Of a stretch of 41,355 nucleotides of DNA, positions 7,963 to 16,231 are shown one piece after another. The position numbers and the translations under genes are program-made. The notes under the pieces were generated by a model that searched no databases, was not told the DNA's origin, and was given only the letters and a program-made list of their open reading frames with translations. Within the stretch, counting starts at the first letter, position 1. Each line of letters opens with the position of its first letter. This DNA comes from Chloroflexota bacterium (GTDB lineage: Bacteria > Chloroflexota > Anaerolineae > Anaerolineales > UBA4823): contig JAEWYL010000197.1 of NCBI GenBank assembly GCA_023395675.1, positions 1-41,355 of the forward strand, given 5' to 3'.

Positions 7963-8917
7963 CAGGCAATCTTTCAACTCAGGAACCCGCGAACCGGCTG
8001 CACCCTCTGCACCGTTGAAACTGCCTTGTTGAGCTGCGAACCTGTACTGGCTGCTCGTCCGAGCGGTAAACGTTTTACCACCAGACGAGTTACCCCCTTT
8101 AACGAGCGGCGAATCGATTTTCCGGAACTTGCCGGGAAAACACGCTCTCCCGCCCTGCTTCCCACGTTCTTCGCTATATTACGTCTATGCGCCCGGGCTG
8201 GATTTTAATTCTCCCGCCTAACATGGCAACATGATATTGATTAACAATGAAATAATCAATAACACAAAGGTCCCATCACAAACCTGCAAAGGGCAGGCAG
8301 CGCTCGGACCCAGCTGCTAAGAAATCCAACAGAAAGATAGGTGGGCTGCGGCCTTCTCCCAGCTGCGCGCATAGGGATATTCAACTATACGAAATTGGGC
8401 TTTTTTTCGGGCAGGAAAACCGCGTTGAGATCGACCGGGTCGGGCTGTGCTCAGGCTCGTTGTTCGTTCGAGGAGACCGTTTCCAAGGCACAGCCTCCCT
8501 ATCACCGCTAAAACATCGCACAAAACACGCATATTCCCCTTCTGGGAAAACGAGCAGCCACCAATAAAAAGAGCTTACCGTGAAGGGTTCCGGCCCCCAA
8601 GCCGCAGCCAGCCAACCGCTTTTCATCCTTCACCTGGTAAACGCATTAAAATTATACACAAGTTTTGAAGCGCTGCAAGAATTGTTATAAAGTTATAAGA
8701 ATTGTCCAGTTTAACCCGGAAGCGCAAGGCTTGCGGGGCCGCGAGCGAGCTGCAGATAGACGGTGGCCGGCCGGCCCAGCGATGCAGGGCGATTAGCTCT
8801 TCTCGGATGGGAGATAAAAGCAAGACGCGATATTCCCCGGCGGGCCGCCAGCCCCCGGCGGCCACATACCTGCGCGCAGCGCTTCCTATGCAGCGCTGGC
8901 GGAGTATAATAGACGCT
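7963..8917. promoter_or_regulatory. Long divergent intergenic region between the response regulator and dhaR
   Basis: No gene with a credible ribosome site or codon pattern is seen. Recognisable elements are an AT-rich dyad ATTGATTA (8236-8243) / TAATCAAT (8253-8260) and a pair of direct repeats around 8677-8704, in which AAGAATTG and GTTATAA each occur twice. The dhaR -10 box is at 8905-8910. The region can hold promoters for both divergent genes; which protein binds the dyad is unknown. Confidence 0.45.
8905..8910 (+). promoter_or_regulatory. -10 box of dhaR, seven bases before the ATG
   Basis: A perfect TATAAT lies at 8905-8910 and the dhaR ATG at 8918. A transcript starting the usual 6-8 bases after the box would begin at or next to the start codon, and no Shine-Dalgarno sequence lies between. 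Only a weak -35 (TTCCTA, 8883-8888) is seen. This suggests a leaderless mRNA. Confidence 0.5.
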
Positions 8918-10909
8918 ATGAACCCCGTTCTGAACTTAGAACAGCGGTATTTTGCCTGGAATGAGTTCATCGGAACTCAGAAAGTCTCCTACCCCCTGGA
9001 CCCCTTGATCCTGGCTTCCTGGAAGCGCTGCTGGGGGCGCCTCAACCCGGTTTCCAATTCCCGTTTTCTGCAGCTTAACCCGGACCATCTCCTGATGGCC
9101 CAGGTCTCCAGCTTCGAGCTGATCTCGGTCGCCCGCCCGGTGATGGAGGATATCTACCAGTACGCCGAGAATACCGGTATCGCCGTGGCGCTGGCCAACA
9201 ACGCCGGCTGCATCCTGGACATCATTGGCGACCGGGTGATCCTGGACGTCCTGGACAACCTGGGGATCGCCAATGGGGTGTTTCTGTCGGAATCCCAGGC
9301 CGGGACCAACGGCTTTGCCCTGGCGCTGGCGGAGCGGGTTCCGGCGCAGGTGGTCGGGGCCGAGCACTTTTTCCAGCATTTCCAGAATCTGGCGAGCGCC
9401 GCCACCCCGGTCTTCGACCTGAGCGGCAGGCCGCTGGGCGCTTTCGGCCTCTTCACTGCCGCCGCCCATTTCCGCCCCGAAACGCTCAGCCTGGCGGTGG
9501 CCGGCGCGCGCGCCATCGAGGGGCAGTGGAAGGCGGACCAGCTTCTCGCCGAGCAGAACCGGCAGCTGGCGGGGCTGAACACCATCCTGAATTCCATCTC
9601 CGAGGGCATCCTGGTCTGGAACGCGGAGCAAACCCTCATTCATGTGAACAACGCCGCCGCGAAGATGATCAACATCCCCGTGCGCGCGCTGGTCGGCAAG
9701 TCGGTGGGCGATATCCTCACCTACCCCGCCTTCGTCCAGAACGCCCTGGACAAAAAAGAATCCCTCACCGACGTCGAGGCCAGCATCGAGTTCGCCGGGC
9801 AGCGCTTCGACTCGGTCCTTTCTCTGCGCTTCGTCGAGACCCAGAGCGGGCTGCACTGGATCATCATCTCCTTCCGCCTGGGGAAAGACGTCACCCGCCT
9901 GGTCCAGCGCCAGTTTGGCTCTCAGGCGGCCTTCACCCTGGAGGACATCGCCGGAGAGTCGCCGGCGATCAAGAAAGTGCGCCGCCTGGTGCGCTCGGCC
10001 GCCGGGGCAAAGGCCTCCATCCTCGTCTGCGGGGAGAACGGGACCGGCAAAAACATCCTGGTGAGCGCCATCCACAACGAGAGCCCGCGCCGTGACGGCC
10101 CCTACCTGGTATTCTCCTGCTCCTCGGTGCCGTCGGAGATGCTCATCCCCGAGCTGCTGGGCTACGAGGAGGGCATTTCGGGCAGAAAACCCGGCGGGCG
10201 CATGAGCAAATTCGAGCTTGCCCACGGCGGGACGCTTCACCTGCAGGATATTGACAGCCTCTCGCTGGAGGCGCAGGTGATACTGTTGAATATCCTGGAG
10301 ATCGGGATTGTGCACCGCCTGGGCAGCGACCGGCCGATCCCGATTGATGTGCGCATCATCGCCTCCACCGCCGCCGATATGGAGAAGCTCATCTCCGACG
10401 GCAGCTTCCGCGCCGACCTCTACTACCGCATCAGCCCCTTCGAAATCATCCTGCCCCCCCTGCGGGAGCGGGAGGCCGACATCCCCACCCTGGCCGAGCG
10501 CATCCTGAACCGGCTCTGCCAGCAGATGAACCAGCCGCTCTCGCTCGACCCGGAGGTGCTGGGCCTGTTCAAAAAATACACCTGGCCCGGCAACCTGCGC
10601 GAGCTGGATGCGGTCATCAGCCGGGCCGCAGGGCTGGTGGGCGAGCAGGGCGTCATCACCCCCGAGCACCTGCCCGATTTCATCCGCCGTCCGGTGCGCA
10701 TCCTGAGCTCGGCGCTGGGCCCCGTGGAGGTGCGTTCCCTGGAGGAGTACGAGGGAAAGATCCTGCAGCAGACCGCCGAGCTGTGCAACGGCAATATCTC
10801 CGAAATGTCCAGGCTGCTCGGTATCGGGCGCACCACCGTCTGGCGCAAGCTGAAAGAATTCAAGATCCCGGTGGAGGAGTACCGGCAGCGGCAGGAGGGG
10901 AGCCGGTAA
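8918..10909 (+). CDS. dhaR: DhaR-like transcriptional activator of dihydroxyacetone/glycerol genes
   Basis: 663 residues from the ATG at 8918. Domains in order are GAF (about 65-210), PAS (about 225-330, NSISEGILVWN), AAA+ of the sigma-54 activator type (about 345-570) and a Fis-type helix-turn-helix (about 620-655, LLGIGRTTVWRKLKE). The Walker A is GENGTGKN (about 371-378), the Walker B region is LHLQDID instead of the usual LFLDEI, and the sigma-54-contacting GAFTGA loop is absent (GYEEGISGRKPGG instead). E. coli DhaR has the same domain order and the same losses and works with sigma-70. Blocks such as LAHGGTL and LLGIGRTT are near-identical to it. Directly downstream lie glpF and dhaK/dhaL, whose E. 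coli homologues regulate and are regulated by DhaR. It should act at the dyads at 11115-11171. Confidence 0.88.
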   Translation: MNPVLNLEQRYFAWNEFIGTQKVSYPLDPLILASWKRCWGRLNPVSNSRFLQLNPDHLLMAQVSSFELISVARPVMEDIYQYAENTGIAVALANNAGCILDIIGDRVILDVLDNLGIANGVFLSESQAGTNGFALALAERVPAQVVGAEHFFQHFQNLASAATPVFDLSGRPLGAFGLFTAAAHFRPETLSLAVAGARAIEGQWKADQLLAEQNRQLAGLNTILNSISEGILVWNAEQTLIHVNNAAAKMINIPVRALVGKSVGDILTYPAFVQNALDKKESLTDVEASIEFAGQRFDSVLSLRFVETQSGLHWIIISFRLGKDVTRLVQRQFGSQAAFTLEDIAGESPAIKKVRRLVRSAAGAKASILVCGENGTGKNILVSAIHNESPRRDGPYLVFSCSSVPSEMLIPELLGYEEGISGRKPGGRMSKFELAHGGTLHLQDIDSLSLEAQVILLNILEIGIVHRLGSDRPIPIDVRIIASTAADMEKLISDGSFRADLYYRISPFEIILPPLREREADIPTLAERILNRLCQQMNQPLSLDPEVLGLFKKYTWPGNLRELDAVISRAAGLVGEQGVITPEHLPDFIRRPVRILSSALGPVEVRSLEEYEGKILQQTAELCNGNISEMSRLLGIGRTTVWRKLKEFKIPVEEYRQRQEGSR

Positions 10910-11114
10910 GGACAGAGCTGCCCGGGCAGGCCGCCAGCTGCGCTTAGAGCCTACCTTATACTGGTGTGATGGGGGCTGCGCCCCTCATCATAACTAGAGA
11001 ATATTTTCGGATCGAACCTTTTGGATGGTCAAGGCTTACCGATCTGAAAGCTCCCGGGCTCGCTCGAGGCCTGCACCTTGCAACCCGAATTCAGACGGAA
11101 ATAGACCAGGAACT
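10910..11114. repeat. Intergenic DNA with MITE-like palindromic repeat, copy 2
   Basis: The element spans about 10945-11014: a central palindrome TGATGGGGGC/GCCCCTCATCA with flanking AGAGCCTA on the left and TATTTTCGGAT on the right. It matches copies at 6847-6921 and 23464-23546. No gene is seen here. It sits between dhaR and its presumed operators. Confidence 0.6.
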
Positions 11115-11143
11115 AGTCCCTGTTTCAAAGTGAAACAGGGACT
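11115..11143 (+). promoter_or_regulatory. Candidate DhaR operator 1
   Basis: A perfect 13-bp inverted repeat, AGTCCCTGTTTCA (11115-11127) and TGAAACAGGGACT (11131-11143), separated by AAG. The core TGTTTCA-N3-TGAAACA recurs in operator 2. The centre (11129) is about 92 bp upstream of the predicted transcription start. The following TTTT also makes it hairpin-terminator-like, but no gene ends close by on the plus strand. Confidence 0.6.
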
Positions 11144-11152
11144 TTTCATTTT

Positions 11153-11171
11153 CTGTTTCATTCTGAAACAG
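11153..11171 (+). promoter_or_regulatory. Candidate DhaR operator 2
   Basis: The 8-bp inverted repeat CTGTTTCA (11153-11160) / TGAAACAG (11164-11171) has the same core and the same 3-bp spacing as operator 1. Its centre lies 33 bp (about three helical turns) from operator 1 and about 59 bp before the predicted start. That is the classical position for an activator that touches RNA polymerase from upstream. Confidence 0.6.
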
Positions 11172-11186
11172 CAGGTCACCATTTAT

Positions 11187-11214
11187 TTGACATTCCTTTG
11201 AAAAGTCTTAGAAT
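11187..11214 (+). promoter_or_regulatory. Sigma-70-type promoter of the glpF-dha operon
   Basis: A consensus -35 TTGACA (11187-11192) and a near-consensus -10 TAGAAT (11209-11214) are separated by 16 bp. The predicted start is near 11221, leaving a leader of about 450 nt before glpF. No -24/-12 sigma-54 promoter is seen, in agreement with the missing GAFTGA loop of DhaR. Confidence 0.7.
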
Positions 11215-11220
11215 AGTAGG

Positions 11221-11672
11221 TGTTAGAAGACCACTGCCCTCATCGGCCCCCAGAAAGTTGTTTTTGAAGGTTCATTTCACAGCAATCCTTTTCCAGTGTG
11301 TAATACCTGTGAGAGGAGATTTCATTTTTCGCATCTGATTTCCGGTCCCAATAAAGTTTATCGGACAAAACGGCTATCATGCATCTCGCCGGTGTGGGAA
11401 GATGGGTTTCCTGACGCCTGGTCTTCATATACTTATCGCCCGTTCAGGGACAGCCCGCTCTGCGGGCGGGGCGGCTCCCCGCAAAAAGGGAGACTGCCGG
11501 CGCCTGGAGGGCCTGCGAGCAGCCGGTTGGCGCAGCAATGTTTTTACTTTTCTTACCGGCCGGCCGCTTGGAAAGGAAGGTGAGTATCAGAACTGAATAA
11601 GCGCATCGGATTCAACTGTTCCTTTGTACGACCAACCCAATCTGAGATTCAAGAGTATGAGGAGTAGATGAC
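11221..11672 (+). other. Long 5' leader of the glycerol operon
   Basis: About 450 nt of transcribed DNA without a credible gene. The middle (about 11453-11500) is GC-rich and can form hairpins, for example GCCCGC (11453-11458) with GCGGGC (11462-11467), followed by a GGGG/CCCC pairing. No known riboswitch class is recognised by eye. It may carry post-transcriptional control or only spacer. Confidence 0.35.
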
Positions 11673-12500
11673 ATGAAGAAGATGAGCTTGACTGCAGAAC
11701 TCATCGGCGAGGTTTTCGGAACCTTCATTCTGATCCTGCTGGGCGACGGCGTAGTTGCCAACGTCGGCCTGGCGCCCCGCCTCGGAGCTACCGCCTACAA
11801 CTGGAACACCATCACCATCGGCTGGGCCTTCGCGGTCATCGTGGCGGTCTACGTCTCGGCCGGCGTCTCCGGCGCGCACCTGAACCCCGCGGTGACGGTT
11901 GCGCTGGCGGCAAAGCGCGGCTTCCCCTGGGGGAAGGTGGTGCCTTACATCATCGCCCAGATCGTCGGCGCCTTCCTCGGCGCTTTCGCCGTTTACCTGA
12001 TCTACCGCGACGGCCTGGTTGCCGCCGGTATGCCCAACGTCTGGTCCACCGGCCCCGGCTCTGTGTTTGGTAATGCCTTCTGGGGCGGCGAGGGTGGTAC
12101 GGCGACAGGCGTTTACAGCATGACCACCGCCATCATTGCCGAAATCTTCGGCACCGCAGTGCTCCTGTGGGGCATCCTGGCCAGCGGCGACTCCAAGAAC
12201 ACCGGCCTGCTGCACAACATGGGCCCGTTCCTGGTCGGCGGTGCAGTGCTCGCAGTCGGCCTCTCCCTGGGCGGCCCCTCCGGCTACTCGATCAACCCCG
12301 CCCGTGACTTCGGCCCCCGCCTCCTGGGTCTGCTCGTCGGCACCCAGGGCCTGTTTGACGGCCTGTACTGGCTGGTCCCGCCCGTGCTCGCCCCGATCGT
12401 CGGCGGCGTCCTGGGCGTGTTCACTTACGACTGGTTCGTCTCCAACGCCCTGGCTCAGAAAGGTGATGAGCCCGTCCCCTACGAAGCCCCCGGGGACTAG
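11673..12500 (+). CDS. glpF: Glycerol uptake facilitator (aquaglyceroporin)
   Basis: A 275-residue major-intrinsic-protein channel in the cytoplasmic membrane with six helices and two half-helices. The two NPA motifs are HLNPAVT (Asn71) and SINPARDFGPR (Asn208). Asp212 directly after the second NPAR is the hallmark of glycerol-conducting members. The selectivity filter can be read by alignment to E. coli GlpF: Trp51 and Arg211 are kept, and Phe200 of GlpF is Tyr205 here. GAGGAG lies 8 bases before the ATG. It is the first structural gene after the DhaR-type promoter and supplies glycerol, and possibly dihydroxyacetone, to the two kinases that follow. Confidence 0.93.
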   Translation: MKKMSLTAELIGEVFGTFILILLGDGVVANVGLAPRLGATAYNWNTITIGWAFAVIVAVYVSAGVSGAHLNPAVTVALAAKRGFPWGKVVPYIIAQIVGAFLGAFAVYLIYRDGLVAAGMPNVWSTGPGSVFGNAFWGGEGGTATGVYSMTTAIIAEIFGTAVLLWGILASGDSKNTGLLHNMGPFLVGGAVLAVGLSLGGPSGYSINPARDFGPRLLGLLVGTQGLFDGLYWLVPPVLAPIVGGVLGVFTYDWFVSNALAQKGDEPVPYEAPGD

Positions 12501-12563
12501 GCCAGCGCTTTTCTGTTTGTCCTAACCGTTCCTTTATGAGTCTGATGCCAGGGAGGGAGATCT

Positions 12564-13565
12564 ATGAAGAAGTTGATAAATAAACCCGATGACGTTGTCC
12601 GGGAAGAGCTGGAGGGCATTGCCCTGGCCCATCCGGACCTTGTCAAGGTGCATTACGAACCGAGCTACATCGTGCGAGCCGACGCCCCGGTACAGGGGAA
12701 GGTCGGCGTGCTTTCCGGCGGCGGCTCCGGTCACGAACCCATGCACGGCGGTTTCGTCGGCATGGGTATGCTGGACGCCGCCTGCCCCGGAGCCGTTTTC
12801 ACCTCTCCGACGCCCGACCAGATGCTGGAGGCCACGAAGGCGATCAACGGCGGCGCAGGCGTGCTGCACATTGTCAAGAACTACACCGGCGACATCATGA
12901 ACTTTGAAATGGCGGCAGAGCTGGCCCGGGCGGAGGGCATCGAAGTCGAGGCGGTTGTGATCGACGACGATGTGGCCGTGCAGGACAGCCTCTACACAGC
13001 CGGGCGGCGCGGCGTGGGCAGTACCGTACTCGCCGAAAAGCTGTGCGGAGCAGCCGCCGAAGAGGGATGCTCTCTCCAGGAAGTGGCAGACATATGCCGC
13101 CAGGTCAAGGATCTGGGCCGCAGCATGGGCATGGCCCTGACCTCCTGCACCGTCCCCCACGTGGGCAAGCCAACCTTCGACCTGCCCGAGGATCAGATGG
13201 AGATCGGCATCGGCATTCACGGCGAACCCGGGCGCACCCGCCTGCCGGTTGAATCCGCCGACCAGATTGTCGAACGCCTGATGGAACCCATCCTGAACGA
13301 TATCCCCTACAAGCAGGGCGATGAAGTCTTGCTCTTCGTGAACGGCATGGGCGGCACACCGCTGATCGAGCTGTATATCGCCTACCGCAAGGCTCACGAA
13401 CTGGCCACCAAGCACGGCCTGAAGGTGGTCCGCAACCTCGTAGGCCCCTATATCACCAGCCTGGAAATGGCCGGCGCCTCTATCACCCTGCTCAAAATGG
13501 ATGAACGTTTCCTGAAGCTGTGGGATGCACCGGTGAAGACCCCAGGCCTGCGCTGGGGTATCTAG
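12564..13565 (+). CDS. dhaK: Dihydroxyacetone kinase, substrate-binding subunit DhaK
   Basis: At 333 residues it has the usual length for the PEP-dependent bacterial type. GGGSGHEP (52-59) forms the substrate pocket, NYTGD with Asp110 is the general acid/base site, and His219 (GIHGEPG) is the residue that binds dihydroxyacetone covalently as a hemiaminal. It works with DhaL and the DhaM domain encoded at 19672-22182: PEP to Enzyme I to HPr to DhaM to DhaL-ADP to dihydroxyacetone. In E. coli, DhaK without substrate also antagonises DhaR; the same loop is plausible here. GGGAGGGAG precedes the ATG. Confidence 0.95.
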   Translation: MKKLINKPDDVVREELEGIALAHPDLVKVHYEPSYIVRADAPVQGKVGVLSGGGSGHEPMHGGFVGMGMLDAACPGAVFTSPTPDQMLEATKAINGGAGVLHIVKNYTGDIMNFEMAAELARAEGIEVEAVVIDDDVAVQDSLYTAGRRGVGSTVLAEKLCGAAAEEGCSLQEVADICRQVKDLGRSMGMALTSCTVPHVGKPTFDLPEDQMEIGIGIHGEPGRTRLPVESADQIVERLMEPILNDIPYKQGDEVLLFVNGMGGTPLIELYIAYRKAHELATKHGLKVVRNLVGPYITSLEMAGASITLLKMDERFLKLWDAPVKTPGLRWGI

Positions 13566-13586
13566 CGCAAGACCACCCACCTCTAT

Positions 13587-13624
13587 GAGAGGGCTAAGTT
13601 TCGCCAGGCGGGCTTAGCCCTCTC
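13587..13624 (+). other. Intercistronic hairpin between dhaK and dhaL
   Basis: GAGAGGGCTAAG (13587-13598) and CTTAGCCCTCTC (13613-13624) form a perfect 12-bp stem with a 14-nt loop. No T-run follows, so it is more likely an mRNA-stability or processing element than a terminator. It may set the DhaK:DhaL ratio. Confidence 0.5.
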
Positions 13625-13639
13625 TCGCAGGAGTGCAAT

Positions 13640-14275
13640 ATGACCATCTCTCGAGACGATGCCCTGGACTGGATTAAAGCCTGTGCAGAAGTGCTCGGAG
13701 AAAACCGCGATTACCTGATCCAGTTGGACGCCGCCATCGGCGACGCCGATCACGGCGCCAATATGGATCGCGGCTTCAAAGCCGTGATCGCGAAAATGCC
13801 CGAGATCTCCGACAAGGACATCGGCACAATCTTCAAAACCGTCGGGATGACCCTGCTCTCCACCGTTGGTGGAGCCGGCGGGCCTCTGTACGGAACTTTC
13901 TTTCTCCAGGCCGGCATGAAGACCGCCGGGAAGATGGAGCTCAGCCTGGAAGACTGGTGCACCGCGCTGGAGGCAGCCCTGAACGGCGTCATCATGCGCG
14001 GTAAGGCTGAGCTGGGCGACAAGACCATGGTGGACGCCCTCACACCGGCGGTCAACACGCTCAAGCAGGCCATCGAGGAGAATCTGCCTACCCCTGTTGC
14101 CCTCACACAGGCGGCTGAGGCAGCCAGAAAAGGTATGGAGGGGACCGTTCCCCTGGTGGCCCGGAAAGGGCGCGCCAGCTACCTGGGCGAACGAAGCGCA
14201 GGCCACCAGGACCCGGGAGCGACCTCCTCTTTCCTGATCCTGAAGGCAGCCGCAGACACCTGGAACAACTCCTAG
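13640..14275 (+). CDS. dhaL: Dihydroxyacetone kinase, ADP-binding subunit DhaL
   Basis: A 211-residue all-helical subunit that holds ADP permanently and is rephosphorylated by DhaM. The Mg-binding triad is Asp30, Asp35 and Asp37 in LDAAIGDADHG, and TVGGAGGPLYG forms the nucleotide-binding glycine loop. The C-terminal GRASYLGERSAGHQDPGATS is the family's conserved lid. GCAGGAG lies just before the ATG. It is encoded 74 bp after dhaK with a hairpin between. In E. coli, DhaL-ADP acts as coactivator of DhaR, so it may also sense the phosphorylation state here. Confidence 0.95.
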   Translation: MTISRDDALDWIKACAEVLGENRDYLIQLDAAIGDADHGANMDRGFKAVIAKMPEISDKDIGTIFKTVGMTLLSTVGGAGGPLYGTFFLQAGMKTAGKMELSLEDWCTALEAALNGVIMRGKAELGDKTMVDALTPAVNTLKQAIEENLPTPVALTQAAEAARKGMEGTVPLVARKGRASYLGERSAGHQDPGATSSFLILKAAADTWNNS

Positions 14276-14324
14276 ACGCCCTTTCCTATCCTATCCACTA
14301 TTACGCTTTTTGGGAGAAATGAAA

Positions 14325-15836
14325 ATGGCAAAATATGTAGCAGCCGTTGATCAGGGTACGACCAGCACCCGCTGTATGATCTTCAATCATGAAGGCGAAG
14401 TGGTCAGCATCGCCCAGAAAGAACACGAGCAGATCTACCCGAAGCCGGGTTGGGTTGAGCACGACCCGATGGAGATTTGGGCTCGCACCCAGGAAGTGAT
14501 CCGCGAGGCCGTCGGCAAGGCCGGCGCGCAGGATGGCGATATCGCGGCGGTGGGCATCACCAACCAGCGCGAGACCGCCGTGGTATGGGACAAGAACACC
14601 GGCAAGCCCTACTACAACGCCATCGTCTGGCAGGACACCCGCACCAAGGAAATCTGCGACCGCTTCGCACAGGACGGCGGGCAGGATCGCTTCCGCCCCA
14701 AAGTCGGCCTGCCTCTGGCCACCTACTTCTCCGGCCCGAAGGTGAAATGGATCCTCGAGAACGTCCCCGGCGTGCGCGAAGCGGCTGAGAAGGGCGACGC
14801 GGTCTTCGGCAATATCGACACCTGGGAAATCTGGTGGCTGACCGGCGGCCCCAACGGCGGTTCGCACGTGACCGACGTGTCCAACGCCTCCCGCACCATG
14901 CTCATGAACCTCGAGACCCTGGACTGGGACGAGGAGATCCTGGGCGTCATGGGCATCCCGCGCTCGATGCTCCCGAAGATTGTGCCCTCCAGCGATCCGA
15001 ACACCTGGGGCTGCACCCTGGCGGACGGCCCCTTCGGCGCGGCCATCCCGGTCTGCGGCGACGCAGGCGACCAGCAGGCGGCTCTGATGGGCCAGACCTG
15101 CTTCAGCCCCGGCGAAGCCAAGAACACCTACGGCACCGGCTGCTTCATGCTCATGAACACCGGCACCGAGATCGTCCCCTCCAAGAGCGGCCTGCTGACC
15201 ACCCTGGGCTACAAGATCGGCGACCAGCCCGCGGTCTACGCGCTCGAAGGCTCCATCGCCATCACCGGCGCCCTGGTGCAGTGGCTGCGCGATAACCTGG
15301 GCCTGATCGAGAAGTCCCCCGACGTCGAGACCCTGGCCCGCACCGTTGAAGACAACGGCGGCATCTACTTCGTGCCCGCCTTCTCCGGCCTGTTCGCTCC
15401 CTACTGGCGCAGCGACGCCCGCGGCGCCATCGTGGGCATGACCCGCTACGTCAACAAGGGCCATATCGCCCGCGCCACCCTGGAGGCCACCGCCTTCCAG
15501 ACCCGCGAGGTCCTGGACGCCATGAAGAAGGACTCCGGCGTGGACCTGACCGCCCTCAAGGTGGACGGCGGAATGGTGTACAATGAGCTGCTCATGCAGT
15601 TCCAGGCCGACATCCTGAACGTGCCTGTGGTCCGCCCGGTGGTCGCCGAGACCACCGCCCTGGGCGCCGCTTACGCCGCCGGCCTGGCGGTCGGCTTCTG
15701 GGACAGCCTGGAAGACACCCGCTCCAACTGGCTGGTGGACAAGCGCTGGCACCCGAAGATGGAAGACGCCGATCGCGACCAGCAGTACAAGGGCTGGCTC
15801 AAGGCCGTCACCCGCACCTTCGACTGGGTAGAGTAA
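14325..15836 (+). CDS. glpK: Glycerol kinase
   Basis: 503 residues from the ATG at 14325, chosen because GGGAG lies 8 bases upstream; earlier in-frame TTG (14310) and ATG (14319) codons lack that spacing. ATP-dependent phosphorylation of glycerol to sn-glycerol 3-phosphate. Conserved blocks are VDQGTTSTR (phosphate-1), HDPMEIW, GITNQRET, NAIVWQD, YFSGPKVKWIL, DTWEIWWLT, NASRTMLMN, AGDQQAAL, NTYGTGCFMLMN and TALGAAY. The substrate loop reads FSGLFAPYWR where E. coli has FTGLGAPYWD, a local difference near the active site. Its product feeds GlpA encoded downstream. Two hairpins follow the gene. Confidence 0.95.
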   Translation: MAKYVAAVDQGTTSTRCMIFNHEGEVVSIAQKEHEQIYPKPGWVEHDPMEIWARTQEVIREAVGKAGAQDGDIAAVGITNQRETAVVWDKNTGKPYYNAIVWQDTRTKEICDRFAQDGGQDRFRPKVGLPLATYFSGPKVKWILENVPGVREAAEKGDAVFGNIDTWEIWWLTGGPNGGSHVTDVSNASRTMLMNLETLDWDEEILGVMGIPRSMLPKIVPSSDPNTWGCTLADGPFGAAIPVCGDAGDQQAALMGQTCFSPGEAKNTYGTGCFMLMNTGTEIVPSKSGLLTTLGYKIGDQPAVYALEGSIAITGALVQWLRDNLGLIEKSPDVETLARTVEDNGGIYFVPAFSGLFAPYWRSDARGAIVGMTRYVNKGHIARATLEATAFQTREVLDAMKKDSGVDLTALKVDGGMVYNELLMQFQADILNVPVVRPVVAETTALGAAYAAGLAVGFWDSLEDTRSNWLVDKRWHPKMEDADRDQQYKGWLKAVTRTFDWVE

Positions 15837-15851
15837 AGTTTTCCCCCCGGC

Positions 15852-15935
15852 GTGCAGGGAGGTTTACATCCCCCTCCCTGCACCCGGTGCAGGTCCCATA
15901 CGGCGCACCCGTGTTTCGGTATGGGTGCGCCGTAT
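15852..15935 (+). terminator. Tandem hairpins after glpK
   Basis: Stem 1 is GTGCAGGGAGG (15852-15862) with CCTCCCTGCAC (15873-15883). Stem 2 is the 13-bp ATACGGCGCACCC (15898-15910) with GGGTGCGCCGTAT (15923-15935). Neither is followed by a clear T-run. They may terminate weakly or protect the upstream mRNA from 3' decay, separating kinase genes from the oxidation module. Confidence 0.55.
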
Positions 15936-15963
15936 CCTTCACCCCCCATAGACGGGAGTATGA

Positions 15964-16224
15964 ATGCCTAAGAAGTCTGTCAAGAACGCTCAAAAGAGAA
16001 AGGCAAAGCAGGAAGAATCGCCGCTCAACGGCCCGTGGATCGGGATGCGCACCGGGATCATCATCATCGCCATCACCAGCATCGGGATGGCGGTGCTGAC
16101 CGCCATTCAAGCGATCCCCTCCAAGGGTACCGTTCAGGGTATCCTCTGGGGCCTGCTCTTCGGCGGGTTGATCTGGATCATCTTCTTCGGCTTTTTATTG
16201 TTCAACCGCTGGCTGCGGAGGTAA
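15964..16224 (+). CDS. Small two-helix membrane protein, function unknown
   Basis: 86 residues with a very basic N-terminal tail (MPKKSVKNAQKRKAKQEE) and two hydrophobic helices (about 29-50 and 59-80). The end is basic (NRWLRR). GGGAG lies before the ATG. It begins 28 bp after the second hairpin and ends 7 bp before the methyltransferase gene, so it is in the glycerol operon. I do not recognise a family. A membrane-assembly role for the downstream SdhCD-like module is possible but unsupported. Confidence 0.7.
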   Translation: MPKKSVKNAQKRKAKQEESPLNGPWIGMRTGIIIIAITSIGMAVLTAIQAIPSKGTVQGILWGLLFGGLIWIIFFGFLLFNRWLRR

Positions 16225-16231
16225 ACGCGGG

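Noticed and set aside
8702..8917. Upstream extension of dhaR to an earlier start codon
   Set aside because: The added 72 residues are low-quality and would cover the TATAAT box; E. coli DhaR similarity begins after the ATG at 8918.
11115..11143. First TGTTTCA dyad as a simple terminator of dhaR
   Set aside because: It lies 205 bp after the dhaR stop, and its core with identical spacing recurs 33 bp downstream beside a promoter, so an operator role explains more. A terminator role is not excluded.
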